Shown: in pieces, positions 1 to 5,373 of the stretch
Numbering within the stretch: position 1 is the stretch's first letter
Layout: each line of letters starts with the position of its first letter
Source of the DNA: Bacilli bacterium
GTDB lineage: Bacteria; Bacillota_I; Bacilli_A; RF39; UBA660
Direction of reading: 5' to 3'
Assembly (NCBI GenBank): GCA_900772445.1
Contig: CAAHEL010000001.1
Span: 1 to 7,706, forward strand
DNA length: 7,706 nt
Notes under the pieces: model-generated
The model's database searches: none
Told to the model about the DNA's origin: nothing
What the model saw: the letters and a program-made list of their open reading frames with translations, nothing else
Program-made: the position numbers and the translations under genes

Positions 1-46
1 TACCATAAGAAAATATTCTTGAACTTTTAAGGTTCAGGGTTTAATT

Positions 47-80
47 AAAACTAATTCATAATGGATTAGTTTTTCTTTTT
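47..80. terminator. Bidirectional terminator hairpin at the 3' end of the NUDIX gene
   Basis: AAAACTAAT at 47-55 pairs with ATTAGTTTT at 65-73. Two further positions (56/64, a G-U in plus-strand RNA, and 57/63, C-G) extend the stem around the loop ATAAT. On the plus strand the stem runs into a T-rich tail (TTTTTCTTTTT). On the minus strand it ends TTTTAATT, and one of the two extra positions becomes an A/C mismatch. The hairpin includes the stop codon (56-58) and last codons of the minus-strand gene. The better plus-strand tail suggests it also ends a convergent plus-strand gene lying left of the window. Confidence 0.6.
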
Positions 81-1456
81 AATTTCTTGTAAATTTTTTG
101 GTTACTTGCTATATTTATATTATTATAATCTTCTACATTGTTAACTAAATTGTAATATGCTAATTTATTCATAGCACCACTCATTATATTATTATTTATT
201 AAATACTCTAATTCTTTTTCTTTAAATAATTCATAATCAACAAATTCTGTGCTATTAGTTATTTTTTTACTAGTTTTAATACAATTATTGGCAATTACTA
301 TATATGTTTTGGAATTATCAGTTCCTGGAGATGTGTATGCTTCATCAACAATAAATAAATCATCACTAATATAACCGGTTTCTTCTTGTAATTCTCTTTT
401 TGCTGCATTAATTGGATTTTCATTGTTTTCAATATATCCTGAAGGAAATTCTGCGATTAGTTTGTTATTAATTCTATTTTGAATAGTTATTATATATTCT
501 TTATTTTGAGTTATTGCAATTACTATTACAGAATTTTTTTCATCATTTTTTATAACTTTTTCTTTTGATACTATATTTTTATTTGGTAATCTATAAGTTT
601 CTCTTAAAATCTGAAGAAAATTACCACTATATAATAATTCTGTTTGAATAAGTTCACCTTTAACTTTTTTATATAATTTATTAATTCTATCTAATAAATT
701 TTTTTCTTTGTACTCGGGACTTCTAGTATAATCTAATTTTTCAATTCTATTTTTAGTTTGATTAATACAGTCATTTAATGTTTGATTTTTAGAATTTAAT
801 AATTCTTCTTTAAATATTTTTTTAATTTCAGGAGGATATACATATTTTTTTGAGTATATAATAATTTTATCTTTTTCAAATTTATCTATATCATTATTTT
901 TAACTTTCTTATTTTCATTATGATATATATTTTCATATATTCCGTAAAGATAATCTTTTTGGTTTCCAAAACACGGTCCATAACACTCTTCTGAAGAATC
1001 ATATATACCACTAAAAATATATATTGGTTTTTCAATTAATTTTTGATTATTTAAAAGTATATCAGAATAAATTCCACTATATCCATTATTCCAAATATAT
1101 AATAATTGGTGAAAGGTTAATTTAAATTTAAAGGTTTCTTCATCTATACTTAAGTTATTTAAAAAATATTTTCTTTCATCTTTTAATGAAGATAAAAAAT
1201 TTTTATTAACATCAAATTCAATAATTACATCTTCATACTCTATATTTATTACTTGTTTATTTTTTATTAGTTCAAAATAAAGTTTTTTAAATATTTCGGT
1301 TAATTTCTTTTTGTAACTATTTAATATTCTATAAATATTAAGTTTTTCAGTTTCTGATAATATTTTATTATTACTGATTTTAGTTATATTATCAATATAA
1401 TTCAATTCTTCTTTTTTAGTTTTTATTAATTCATCTTTTATTATTTCGTAATTCAT
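56..1456 (-). CDS. NUDIX hydrolase with large unrecognised N-terminal region (ADP-ribose pyrophosphatase-like C-terminal domain)
   Basis: A 466-residue protein. Residues about 270-440 form a NUDIX domain of the ADP-ribose pyrophosphatase (NudF) type. It has a lead-in strand segment (LLYSGNFLQILRETYRLPN, about 274-292), then a complete NUDIX box at 340-362 with Gly340, Glu346, Arg354-Glu355, Glu358-Glu359 and Gly361. A downstream SPGTD segment (about 376-380) matches the position of the SPGFSDE loop in ADPR hydrolases. Mg-dependent cleavage of a nucleoside diphosphate linked to another moiety is therefore likely; the substrate is unknown. Residues 1-265 match no domain I recognise. They hold a charged helical start (1-65), a Tyr/Asn-rich middle with a CYGPC motif (Cys158/Cys162), and a charged helical linker (205-268). 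NudF proteins are usually about 200 residues, so this is an extended form. The ATG at 1456 follows AAGGAAGGA at a 7-9 nt spacing. It is divergent from a LysR regulator, which probably controls it. The gene ends in TGA. Confidence 0.85.
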   Translation of the reverse strand: MNYEIIKDELIKTKKEELNYIDNITKISNNKILSETEKLNIYRILNSYKKKLTEIFKKLYFELIKNKQVINIEYEDVIIEFDVNKNFLSSLKDERKYFLNNLSIDEETFKFKLTFHQLLYIWNNGYSGIYSDILLNNQKLIEKPIYIFSGIYDSSEECYGPCFGNQKDYLYGIYENIYHNENKKVKNNDIDKFEKDKIIIYSKKYVYPPEIKKIFKEELLNSKNQTLNDCINQTKNRIEKLDYTRSPEYKEKNLLDRINKLYKKVKGELIQTELLYSGNFLQILRETYRLPNKNIVSKEKVIKNDEKNSVIVIAITQNKEYIITIQNRINNKLIAEFPSGYIENNENPINAAKRELQEETGYISDDLFIVDEAYTSPGTDNSKTYIVIANNCIKTSKKITNSTEFVDYELFKEKELEYLINNNIMSGAMNKLAYYNLVNNVEDYNNINIASNQKIYKKLKRKTNPL

Positions 1457-1481
1457 AAGATTATTCCTTCCTTTTGTTTAT

Positions 1482-1490
1482 ATTTTATCA
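1482..1490 (-). promoter_or_regulatory. Extended -10 promoter of the NUDIX gene
   Basis: Read on the minus strand the site is TGATAAAAT: an extended -10 TG, one spacer base, then TAAAAT. It predicts a start near 1475 and a leader of about 19 nt. The best -35 is a weak TTATAC (1506-1511, 18-bp spacer), which lies inside the left arm of the 1502-1534 dyad. The identical nonamer precedes the gene at 4047. Confidence 0.6.
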
Positions 1491-1498
1491 TTAACGAC

Positions 1499-1528
1499 TT
1501 GATAAGTATAATATATTTATGTTATTAT
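1499..1528 (+). promoter_or_regulatory. Promoter of the LysR-type regulator gene
   Basis: TTGATA at 1499-1504 (-35), an 18-bp spacer, then extended -10 TGTTATTAT at 1520-1528. The predicted start is near 1535, almost on the ribosome binding site AAGGAGGG (1535-1542), so the leader is only about 14 nt. The -10 hexamer lies inside the right arm of the perfect inverted repeat at 1502-1534. Confidence 0.65.
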
Positions 1529-1534
1529 ACTTAT
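1502..1534. promoter_or_regulatory. Candidate operator: perfect 12-bp inverted repeat between divergent promoters
   Basis: ATAAGTATAATA at 1502-1513 is the exact reverse complement of TATTATACTTAT at 1523-1534, with a 9-nt spacer. The dyad centre (about 1518) is near -17 for the LysR gene and near -43 for the NUDIX gene. A bound dimer or tetramer would cover the regulator's own -10 and the upstream edge of the divergent promoter. This is the classic LysR layout: autorepression plus control of a divergent neighbour. Symmetry and position are seen; binding by the LysR protein is inferred. The dyad ends before the predicted LysR start, so it is unlikely to act as an RNA hairpin in that transcript. 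Confidence 0.6.
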
Positions 1535-1548
1535 AAGGAGGGCTTATA

Positions 1549-2421
1549 ATGAATATAGATTTGGAATTGTATAAAGTATTTTATATTGTTGCTAAAAATA
1601 AACATATGACTAAAGCAAGTGAAGAATTGCATATTTCTCAACCTGCAATATCACAGTCAATAAGAAAACTTGAAGGTCAATTAGGAGGAACATTATTTTT
1701 AAGAAGTAACAAAGGAATGGAATTAACTGAAGAAGGGAAATTGTTTTATGAATATGTTAAGGGAGCATTAGAACTTATTAATAATGCAGAAAATGAATTT
1801 ACATCTTTTAAAAATTTAACGAAAGGAGAAATAAAAATTGGGTGTTCGACAACATTAACTAAATTAATTTTACTTGATTCATTAAAAGAATTTCATAAAG
1901 AATATCCAAATATAAATATTAATATAACAAATGGTTTAACGAATAATTTAATAAATTATTTAAAACTAGGTAAATTAGATTTTGTAATATTTAATGAAAG
2001 TAATATAAAAGAAACTAACTTGCATTTAGAAAAAATAAAGGAATTAAAACAAGGTTTTGTCTATAATCCTGAATTTTATAATGATGAAGTTAATAGTTTT
2101 GAAGAATTGAATAAATTGCCTCTTATATTACAAAAAGAAGAATCTAATAGTAGAAAGTTATTAGACTATATTGCTTTAAAAAATAGTGTTAAATTAATAC
2201 CTAAAATGGAAGTTGTAAGTCAAGAACTGATTACTGAATTTACAAATATAGGTTTAGGTGTTGGATTTGTTATAATTGATTTGGCAACTAGAAATTATAA
2301 AAATCTTAAAGAATTAAATATTAATAAAAAGATACCAAATATAAATGTTTATTTAGCTACTAATAAATCTGTTTCTTTAACTTTTGCAAGTAAAATGTTT
2401 ATAAAAAATTTAAGAAAGTAA
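1549..2421 (+). CDS. LysR-family transcriptional regulator
   Basis: A 290-residue protein, the normal LysR length. The N-terminal winged helix-turn-helix spans about 3-62, with the family pattern MTKASEELHISQPAISQSI (20-38). QPAISQSIRKLE is the recognition helix and GTLFLR plus LTEEGK form the wing. A linker helix (about 63-90) leads to the effector-binding domain from about 93 (GEIKIG), with the usual periplasmic-binding-protein-like two-lobe outline. A LysR protein of this kind acts as a DNA-binding dimer or tetramer whose activity is set by a small molecule; the effector cannot be read from the sequence. The ATG at 1549 is 6 nt after a strong AAGGAGGG. The gene is divergent from the NUDIX gene across a shared region with a perfect dyad, so autoregulation and control of the NUDIX gene are likely. 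No terminator follows it, so some read-through into the gene at 2458 is possible. Confidence 0.93.
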   Translation: MNIDLELYKVFYIVAKNKHMTKASEELHISQPAISQSIRKLEGQLGGTLFLRSNKGMELTEEGKLFYEYVKGALELINNAENEFTSFKNLTKGEIKIGCSTTLTKLILLDSLKEFHKEYPNININITNGLTNNLINYLKLGKLDFVIFNESNIKETNLHLEKIKELKQGFVYNPEFYNDEVNSFEELNKLPLILQKEESNSRKLLDYIALKNSVKLIPKMEVVSQELITEFTNIGLGVGFVIIDLATRNYKNLKELNINKKIPNINVYLATNKSVSLTFASKMFIKNLRK

Positions 2422-2428
2422 AAATATG

Positions 2429-2437
2429 TGATATAAT
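2429..2437 (+). promoter_or_regulatory. Extended -10 promoter of the 2458 gene
   Basis: TGATATAAT: extended -10 TG followed by a consensus TATAAT. It starts 8 nt after the LysR stop codon. The -35 position holds only a weak match (TTTAAG, 2409-2414). The predicted start near 2444 coincides with the ribosome binding site AGGAGGA (2444-2450), giving a leader of about 14 nt. Confidence 0.6.
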
Positions 2438-2457
2438 ACTACTAGGAGGATTTGTGT

Positions 2458-3105
2458 ATGATTTATTTTAGAAAAAATGATGAAGTAATTGAAAAATATC
2501 TAGTTAATTTTGATAAAGAGGAAATAGAAAAACTAAAAAAAGAAATTATAGATAATTGTAGTTATGTAGAACATATAGAATATAAAAGTGATTATTCACC
2601 AAGATTTACTAATGAAATAGTTAGAAATTATAGGTGTATTCCAACTGGGGAAGAAATGGAATATTTTGAAGAAGTAAGAGATATTTATTTATATAGTTAT
2701 GATGAATATAAACCACCATATTTAGTGGAGTTAATTAATCAACTTTTAAATGGTAATTCTGGTGTTATAGATAAAATATTAAATTATGACATTTCAAACG
2801 AATTAACTATAGATGATAAAATTAATTTAGCAAGTCAGGAAATTATTAAAATTGAACCTGAAAATATACCAAAAATAAAAGCAAAATTAATTGAATTAGA
2901 AGAATTATTAAAAGTAAAAGAGTTAAATAAAGATAAACAGGGTATAGAGTTATATTATAATAAGTTAAAAGAACTAATTAAATTTGATTTAATAGATTCA
3001 CTTTTGTTTAGTGATTTAGAAAGAGTAGAATCTTTTTTAGGAATTAATTTAAATAGTAATTTTAAAGATAATGTAGTTATGAAATCATTAAAAAAAATTA
3101 ATTAG
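2458..3105 (+). CDS. Hypothetical helical, charged protein
   Basis: A 215-residue protein I do not recognise. The start chosen is the ATG at 2458, 7 nt after a full AGGAGGA (2444-2450). A TTG at 2452 would add two residues but sits 1 nt from that site. There is no signal peptide or membrane segment, so it is probably cytoplasmic. Residues 1-95 are acidic and Tyr-rich (for example EEMEYFEEVRDIYLYSYDEY). Residues about 95-200 are Lys/Glu/Leu-rich and look all-helical, including IPKIKAKLIELEELLKVKEL, a possible short coiled coil. Only two Cys are present (in DNCSY and NYRC), so no metal site is evident. It has its own extended -10 promoter and is followed by a terminator at 3137-3161, so it is probably monocistronic, with possible read-through from the LysR gene. 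Codon use matches its neighbours. The function cannot be assigned. Confidence 0.8.
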   Translation: MIYFRKNDEVIEKYLVNFDKEEIEKLKKEIIDNCSYVEHIEYKSDYSPRFTNEIVRNYRCIPTGEEMEYFEEVRDIYLYSYDEYKPPYLVELINQLLNGNSGVIDKILNYDISNELTIDDKINLASQEIIKIEPENIPKIKAKLIELEELLKVKELNKDKQGIELYYNKLKELIKFDLIDSLLFSDLERVESFLGINLNSNFKDNVVMKSLKKIN

Positions 3106-3136
3106 TTTATTACTATTTATCTATATCATATAATTT

Positions 3137-3161
3137 AATAGATAGAAATATCTATTTTTTT
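3137..3161 (+). terminator. Rho-independent-type terminator after the 2458 gene
   Basis: AATAGATA (3137-3144) pairs perfectly with TATCTATT (3149-3156) around a GAAA tetraloop (3145-3148), followed by a T-run to 3161. The stem is short and A/T-rich, but the GNRA-type loop and U tail are well placed 32 nt after the stop codon. Confidence 0.6.
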
Positions 3162-3162
3162 A

Positions 3163-3171
3163 TGTTATAAT
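3163..3171 (+). promoter_or_regulatory. Extended -10 promoter of the 3188/3411 operon
   Basis: TGTTATAAT: extended -10 TG plus consensus TATAAT, directly after the preceding terminator. The predicted start near 3178 is at the first base of the ribosome binding site GAGGTG (3178-3183), leaving a leader of only about 10 nt. No convincing -35 was seen. Confidence 0.6.
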
Positions 3172-3187
3172 TTTCTTGAGGTGTTAT

Positions 3188-3394
3188 ATGAGTAAGTATG
3201 AATCTTTATGGAATTATCTTAAAGAAAATGATAAAGAAGAGTATAAATTATCTTATAGTGATATAAAAAATATTTTAGGTTTTGATATAGACCATTCTTT
3301 TTTGAAATATAAGAAAGAATTAAAGGATTATGGTTATGAAGTTGTTAAGATATCTTTAAAAGAAAAATTTATAATATTTAGAAAAAATAACTAG
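3188..3394 (+). CDS. Conserved small hypothetical protein (68 aa)
   Basis: A 68-residue charged soluble protein with no membrane segment or signal. The pattern SKYESLWNYLKEN ... LSYSDIKNILGF ... DHSFLKYKKELKDYGYEV ... ISLKEK resembles, from memory, short conserved hypotheticals common in Clostridia and Bacilli. It also resembles the DUF7662-like domain (SKYxPLxxYL ... FxxIExIL), which lacks a firmly known function. The helix-helix-strand outline could suit nucleic-acid or protein binding, but that is a guess. The ATG at 3188 is preferred over TTG at 3176, because that TTG overlaps GAGGTG and lies upstream of the predicted transcript start. The next gene starts 16 nt downstream without its own promoter, so the two are probably co-transcribed. 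Confidence 0.8.
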   Translation: MSKYESLWNYLKENDKEEYKLSYSDIKNILGFDIDHSFLKYKKELKDYGYEVVKISLKEKFIIFRKNN

Positions 3395-3410
3395 TGTTAG
3401 GGGAAATAAT

Positions 3411-3958
3411 ATGAAGATTATAGAATTAAAAGAAAATGAACCATTAGAAGTAATTAAAGTAACAAAACGTATAACATTGCCTGCTTGTTTTTATAAAGAT
3501 GATGAAACTAAAACTAAAGAATTTGAAAAAGTTAAAATGAGAATATTTACTGATGGAGAAATTGCAAAGGAAACTAAAGAAACTTTTCATAATATTAATG
3601 AATGTTATATAGGTAGAACTAAATATCAGGTGCTGTTGATACTTTAAGAACTAAAAATCTGTATTTTAAAAATCATAGTTTTGTTATTGTTTATTTAATT
3701 GCAGAAGAATATATGACTATAGGAAATGTTGCAGGCCTTTTTGATGTTATTAAAGATATTTCAATATATTTGGAAAATAAAAAAGATAAAAAAGCATTAA
3801 AAAGCGCTAAAAGAATAATTAAAGAAATAGCAAATCTTAATAAAGGTATTGATTATTCTTCATTACTTGGAATGTTTGCTTCTGAATCAAAAAAATCAGT
3901 TGAGTTTGAAACAGAAGAAATATCAAAAAATGTATATAGTTTAAAAAAGACTAAATAA
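3411..3958 (+). pseudogene. Hypothetical protein gene interrupted by an apparent 1-base frameshift
   Basis: Two adjacent open frames read best as one broken gene. The first (3411-3647, 78 aa, ATG 6 nt after AGGGGA) reaches ...GRTKYQ and then only VLLIL before a stop. The second frame is open from 3623 to a stop at 3956-3958, but its first ATG (3713) has no good ribosome binding site and no promoter. One extra G at the GG of 3629-3630 would join them as TKYQ-GAVDTLRTKNLYF and give a single 182-residue protein. The shift must fall between 3623 and 3644. No slippery heptamer for programmed -1 shifting is visible. The cause is therefore a genuine mutation or a sequence error. The restored protein is soluble-looking: a mixed alpha/beta N-terminal half, a hydrophobic strand (HSFVIVYLIAEEY), then a Lys-rich helical C-terminus. 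I do not recognise the family. If the two parts are separate genes they encode 78- and 81-residue proteins. Confidence 0.7.
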
Positions 3959-3963
3959 ATTAA

Positions 3964-3999
3964 AAAACTAGAAACTTTTTGCTTTCTAGTTTTATTATG
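3964..3999 (+). terminator. Rho-independent-type terminator after the frameshifted gene
   Basis: AAAACTAGAAA (3964-3974) pairs perfectly with TTTCTAGTTTT (3983-3993), an 11-bp stem with the 8-nt loop CTTTTTGC. The 3' arm merges into the T-rich tail TTTTATTATG. It starts 5 nt after the stop codon and separates this unit from the promoter at 4010. Confidence 0.75.
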
Positions 4000-4009
4000 T
4001 CTAAATATA

Positions 4010-4018
4010 TGATAAAAT
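4010..4018 (+). promoter_or_regulatory. Extended -10 promoter of the transglutaminase-like/HAD operon
   Basis: TGATAAAAT, identical to the NUDIX promoter nonamer. The predicted start is near 4025, giving a leader of about 22 nt. The -35 region (TTTTAT, 3990-3995) is weak and overlaps the preceding terminator tail. Confidence 0.55.
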
Positions 4019-4046
4019 ATATTTATAAAGTATTTGAGGTGTTATG

Positions 4047-4796
4047 ATGGAAGATAATAAATTAATTGATAAATATAATAATTTACGTAATAGAATTATA
4101 TTAAATACTAGAAAAAATCAATTTTTAAGAGAAAGAAATGATTGTGAATATTTAGATTTACTTTGGGGAAATGGTATATATAATGGTTTTGTTAATGAAA
4201 ATACTAGTGTTGTTGTTGGGGGCACTATAAAAAATCCTAATTATTTTAAAACTGGTAATTTAGATAGTGGATATTATAGTTTAATTGATAAAGTTAGAAC
4301 TAGTTGTTCTTTGAATATTTCTTCGGATAGTGAATTAAATAGTATTTTAAATAGTGTATATTTAACAGTTAAAGAATATTTAGGTTATGGTGATGTTTCT
4401 ATACGTAATAAATATTATGAAGATAATAGTAATGTTACATTAGAAAGTTTAAAGGGTAAGAATATTGGTGTTTGTTTAGAAGATGCGGTTTTTTCTCAAA
4501 ATATGTTAAAATTATTGGGATTTAATTCTAGTATTAAGGTTTCACTTGTTAGATATGGTGATGGAACTTATGATACACACGCTTATAATTTAATTAATTT
4601 TAGAAATAAGAATTATATATTTGATTCAAGATTTCCTAGTTTAGATTCTCCAGTAGTGGGAACATTAAATAAAGAAGAATACAAAGAGTTTCTTAATGGT
4701 GAAAATAGTGAATTAGTAATTGAGAATACTAGTAATGGTGTTAGTTATTTTGCTAGTAATATTCCTTTAAGAAATGTTAATAAAAATAATAGATAG
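4047..4796 (+). CDS. Transglutaminase-like (Cys/His/Asp) fold protein
   Basis: A 249-residue protein whose C-terminal half fits the transglutaminase-like superfamily (papain-fold Cys-His-Asp triad). Cys143 lies in NIGVCLEDAVFSQNMLKLLG, the expected G-x-C followed by a helix and an LG turn. Then comes a strand (SSIKVSLV), His178 in DTHAYNLI, and Asp193 in NYIFDSRFP, all in the right order and spacing. The N-terminal 85 residues are not recognised. There is no signal peptide or membrane segment, so it should be cytoplasmic. Family members include peptide or amide hydrolases and cross-linking enzymes; no substrate can be inferred. The ATG at 4047 lies 5 nt after GAGGTG (4036-4041). The overlapping ATG at 4044 is only 2 nt away, so it is less likely. 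A HAD-type gene begins 10 bp after its stop, indicating an operon. The gene is unusually rich in Asn, Ser and Tyr. Confidence 0.75.
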   Translation: MEDNKLIDKYNNLRNRIILNTRKNQFLRERNDCEYLDLLWGNGIYNGFVNENTSVVVGGTIKNPNYFKTGNLDSGYYSLIDKVRTSCSLNISSDSELNSILNSVYLTVKEYLGYGDVSIRNKYYEDNSNVTLESLKGKNIGVCLEDAVFSQNMLKLLGFNSSIKVSLVRYGDGTYDTHAYNLINFRNKNYIFDSRFPSLDSPVVGTLNKEEYKEFLNGENSELVIENTSNGVSYFASNIPLRNVNKNNR

Positions 4797-4806
4797 TTGG
4801 TGAATT

Positions 4807-5265
4807 ATGCATTTTATAGATTTAATTAAAAAAATTAGTATAGATGAAGAGGTAATATTGTTTGTAGATATGGATGGGGTAATAGCGTCTTATGATGTAG
4901 GAAGGCCATATGATTTTAAGAATAAGAGACCACTTAAAAATAGTATTAATATATTTAGGGAAATAGCTAAATTAGATAGAGTTAGTTTACATATTTTATC
5001 AGTATGTAGAGAAAATTATCAAATTGAAGAAAAGAATGAATGGTTAGATATTAATGCTCCGTTTTTTGAAAAAGAAAATAGAGTTATTTTGTCTAAAGAA
5101 GATAGTATATATAAGATATCTTCGGAGTTAAAACTTAATTATTTAAAAAATTATAAAACAGATAAGAAAATAGTTTTTATTGATGACGATAATGGTGTTT
5201 TATCTGTAGTAAATAAGGAATTAAAAAATATTATTTTATTTCAAGATTCTGAACTAGTTGATTAG
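4807..5265 (+). CDS. HAD-superfamily hydrolase, small (nucleotidase-like)
   Basis: A 152-residue protein with the HAD motifs in order. Motif I is FVDMDGVIA, with nucleophile Asp21 and acid/base Asp23. Motif II is HILSV (Ser65). Motif IV is VFIDDDNGVL (Asp126-128, Mg binding). The motif III Lys is uncertain; Lys97 or one in 114-121 is possible. The DMDGV start and the small size, with little room for a cap, resemble 5'(3')-deoxyribonucleotidase-type and phage-type HAD phosphatases, so a small phosphorylated substrate is likely. It has no signal peptide and is cytoplasmic. The ATG at 4807 follows a weak GGTGA (4799-4803) and lies 10 bp after the transglutaminase-like gene, with no promoter between. 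Translation is probably coupled to that gene. Confidence 0.8.
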   Translation: MHFIDLIKKISIDEEVILFVDMDGVIASYDVGRPYDFKNKRPLKNSINIFREIAKLDRVSLHILSVCRENYQIEEKNEWLDINAPFFEKENRVILSKEDSIYKISSELKLNYLKNYKTDKKIVFIDDDNGVLSVVNKELKNIILFQDSELVD

Positions 5266-5285
5266 TTTTGAGTTTTACATTTTTA
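5252..5285 (+). terminator. Possible weak terminator at the end of the HAD gene
   Basis: AACTA (5252-5256) can pair with TAGTT (5263-5267) around GTTGAT, overlapping the stop codon, followed by interrupted T-runs (TTTT, TTTT, TTTTT) to about 5285. The stem is only 5-6 bp and A/T-rich, so it may be chance. No better terminator was seen before ezrA. Confidence 0.25.
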
Positions 5286-5332
5286 AATTAATAAAAAAAA
5301 TAATAGTTTATGTTTTAAAATGTCAAAAAATG

Positions 5333-5341
5333 TGTTAAAAT
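5333..5341 (+). promoter_or_regulatory. Extended -10 promoter of ezrA
   Basis: TGTTAAAAT: extended -10 TG plus TAAAAT. The predicted start is near 5348, with a leader of about 26 nt. The -35 position (TTTTAA, 5313-5318) is weak. The stretch from 5266 to 5373 otherwise holds only A/T-rich sequence with no RNA structure I could support. Confidence 0.55.
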
Positions 5342-5373
5342 ATATTATAGGTTAGTATCGGAAGGTGATTAAA

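Noticed and set aside
1..46. Possible end of a plus-strand gene (YHKKIFLNF, stop at 28-30) or a tRNA-like GGTTCAGG segment
   Set aside because: Nine codons cannot support a gene call. The segment lacks a tRNA acceptor end or any T-arm pairing beyond a 5-bp repeat (TGAAC/GTTCA).
2452..2457. TTG start two codons upstream for the 2458 gene
   Set aside because: It sits 1 nt from AGGAGGA, too close to be used; ATG 2458 has a 7-nt spacing.
3176..3187. TTG start four codons upstream for the 68-residue protein
   Set aside because: It overlaps the ribosome binding site and lies at or upstream of the predicted transcript start.
3620..3647. Programmed ribosomal frameshift
   Set aside because: No X-XXY-YYZ heptamer is seen in the overlap. 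The CTT-TAA resembling the prfB site would shift +1, the wrong direction for joining the two frames.
3713..3958. Independent 81-residue gene starting at ATG 3713
   Set aside because: There is no ribosome binding site or promoter, and the frame is open and coding-like upstream to 3623, so it is better read as the 3' part of a frameshifted gene. A separate gene is not fully excluded.
5365..5373. GTG start three codons upstream for ezrA
   Set aside because: It lies inside the AAGGTGA ribosome binding site; GTG 5374 is correctly spaced and gives the normal EzrA N-terminus MNSVILL.
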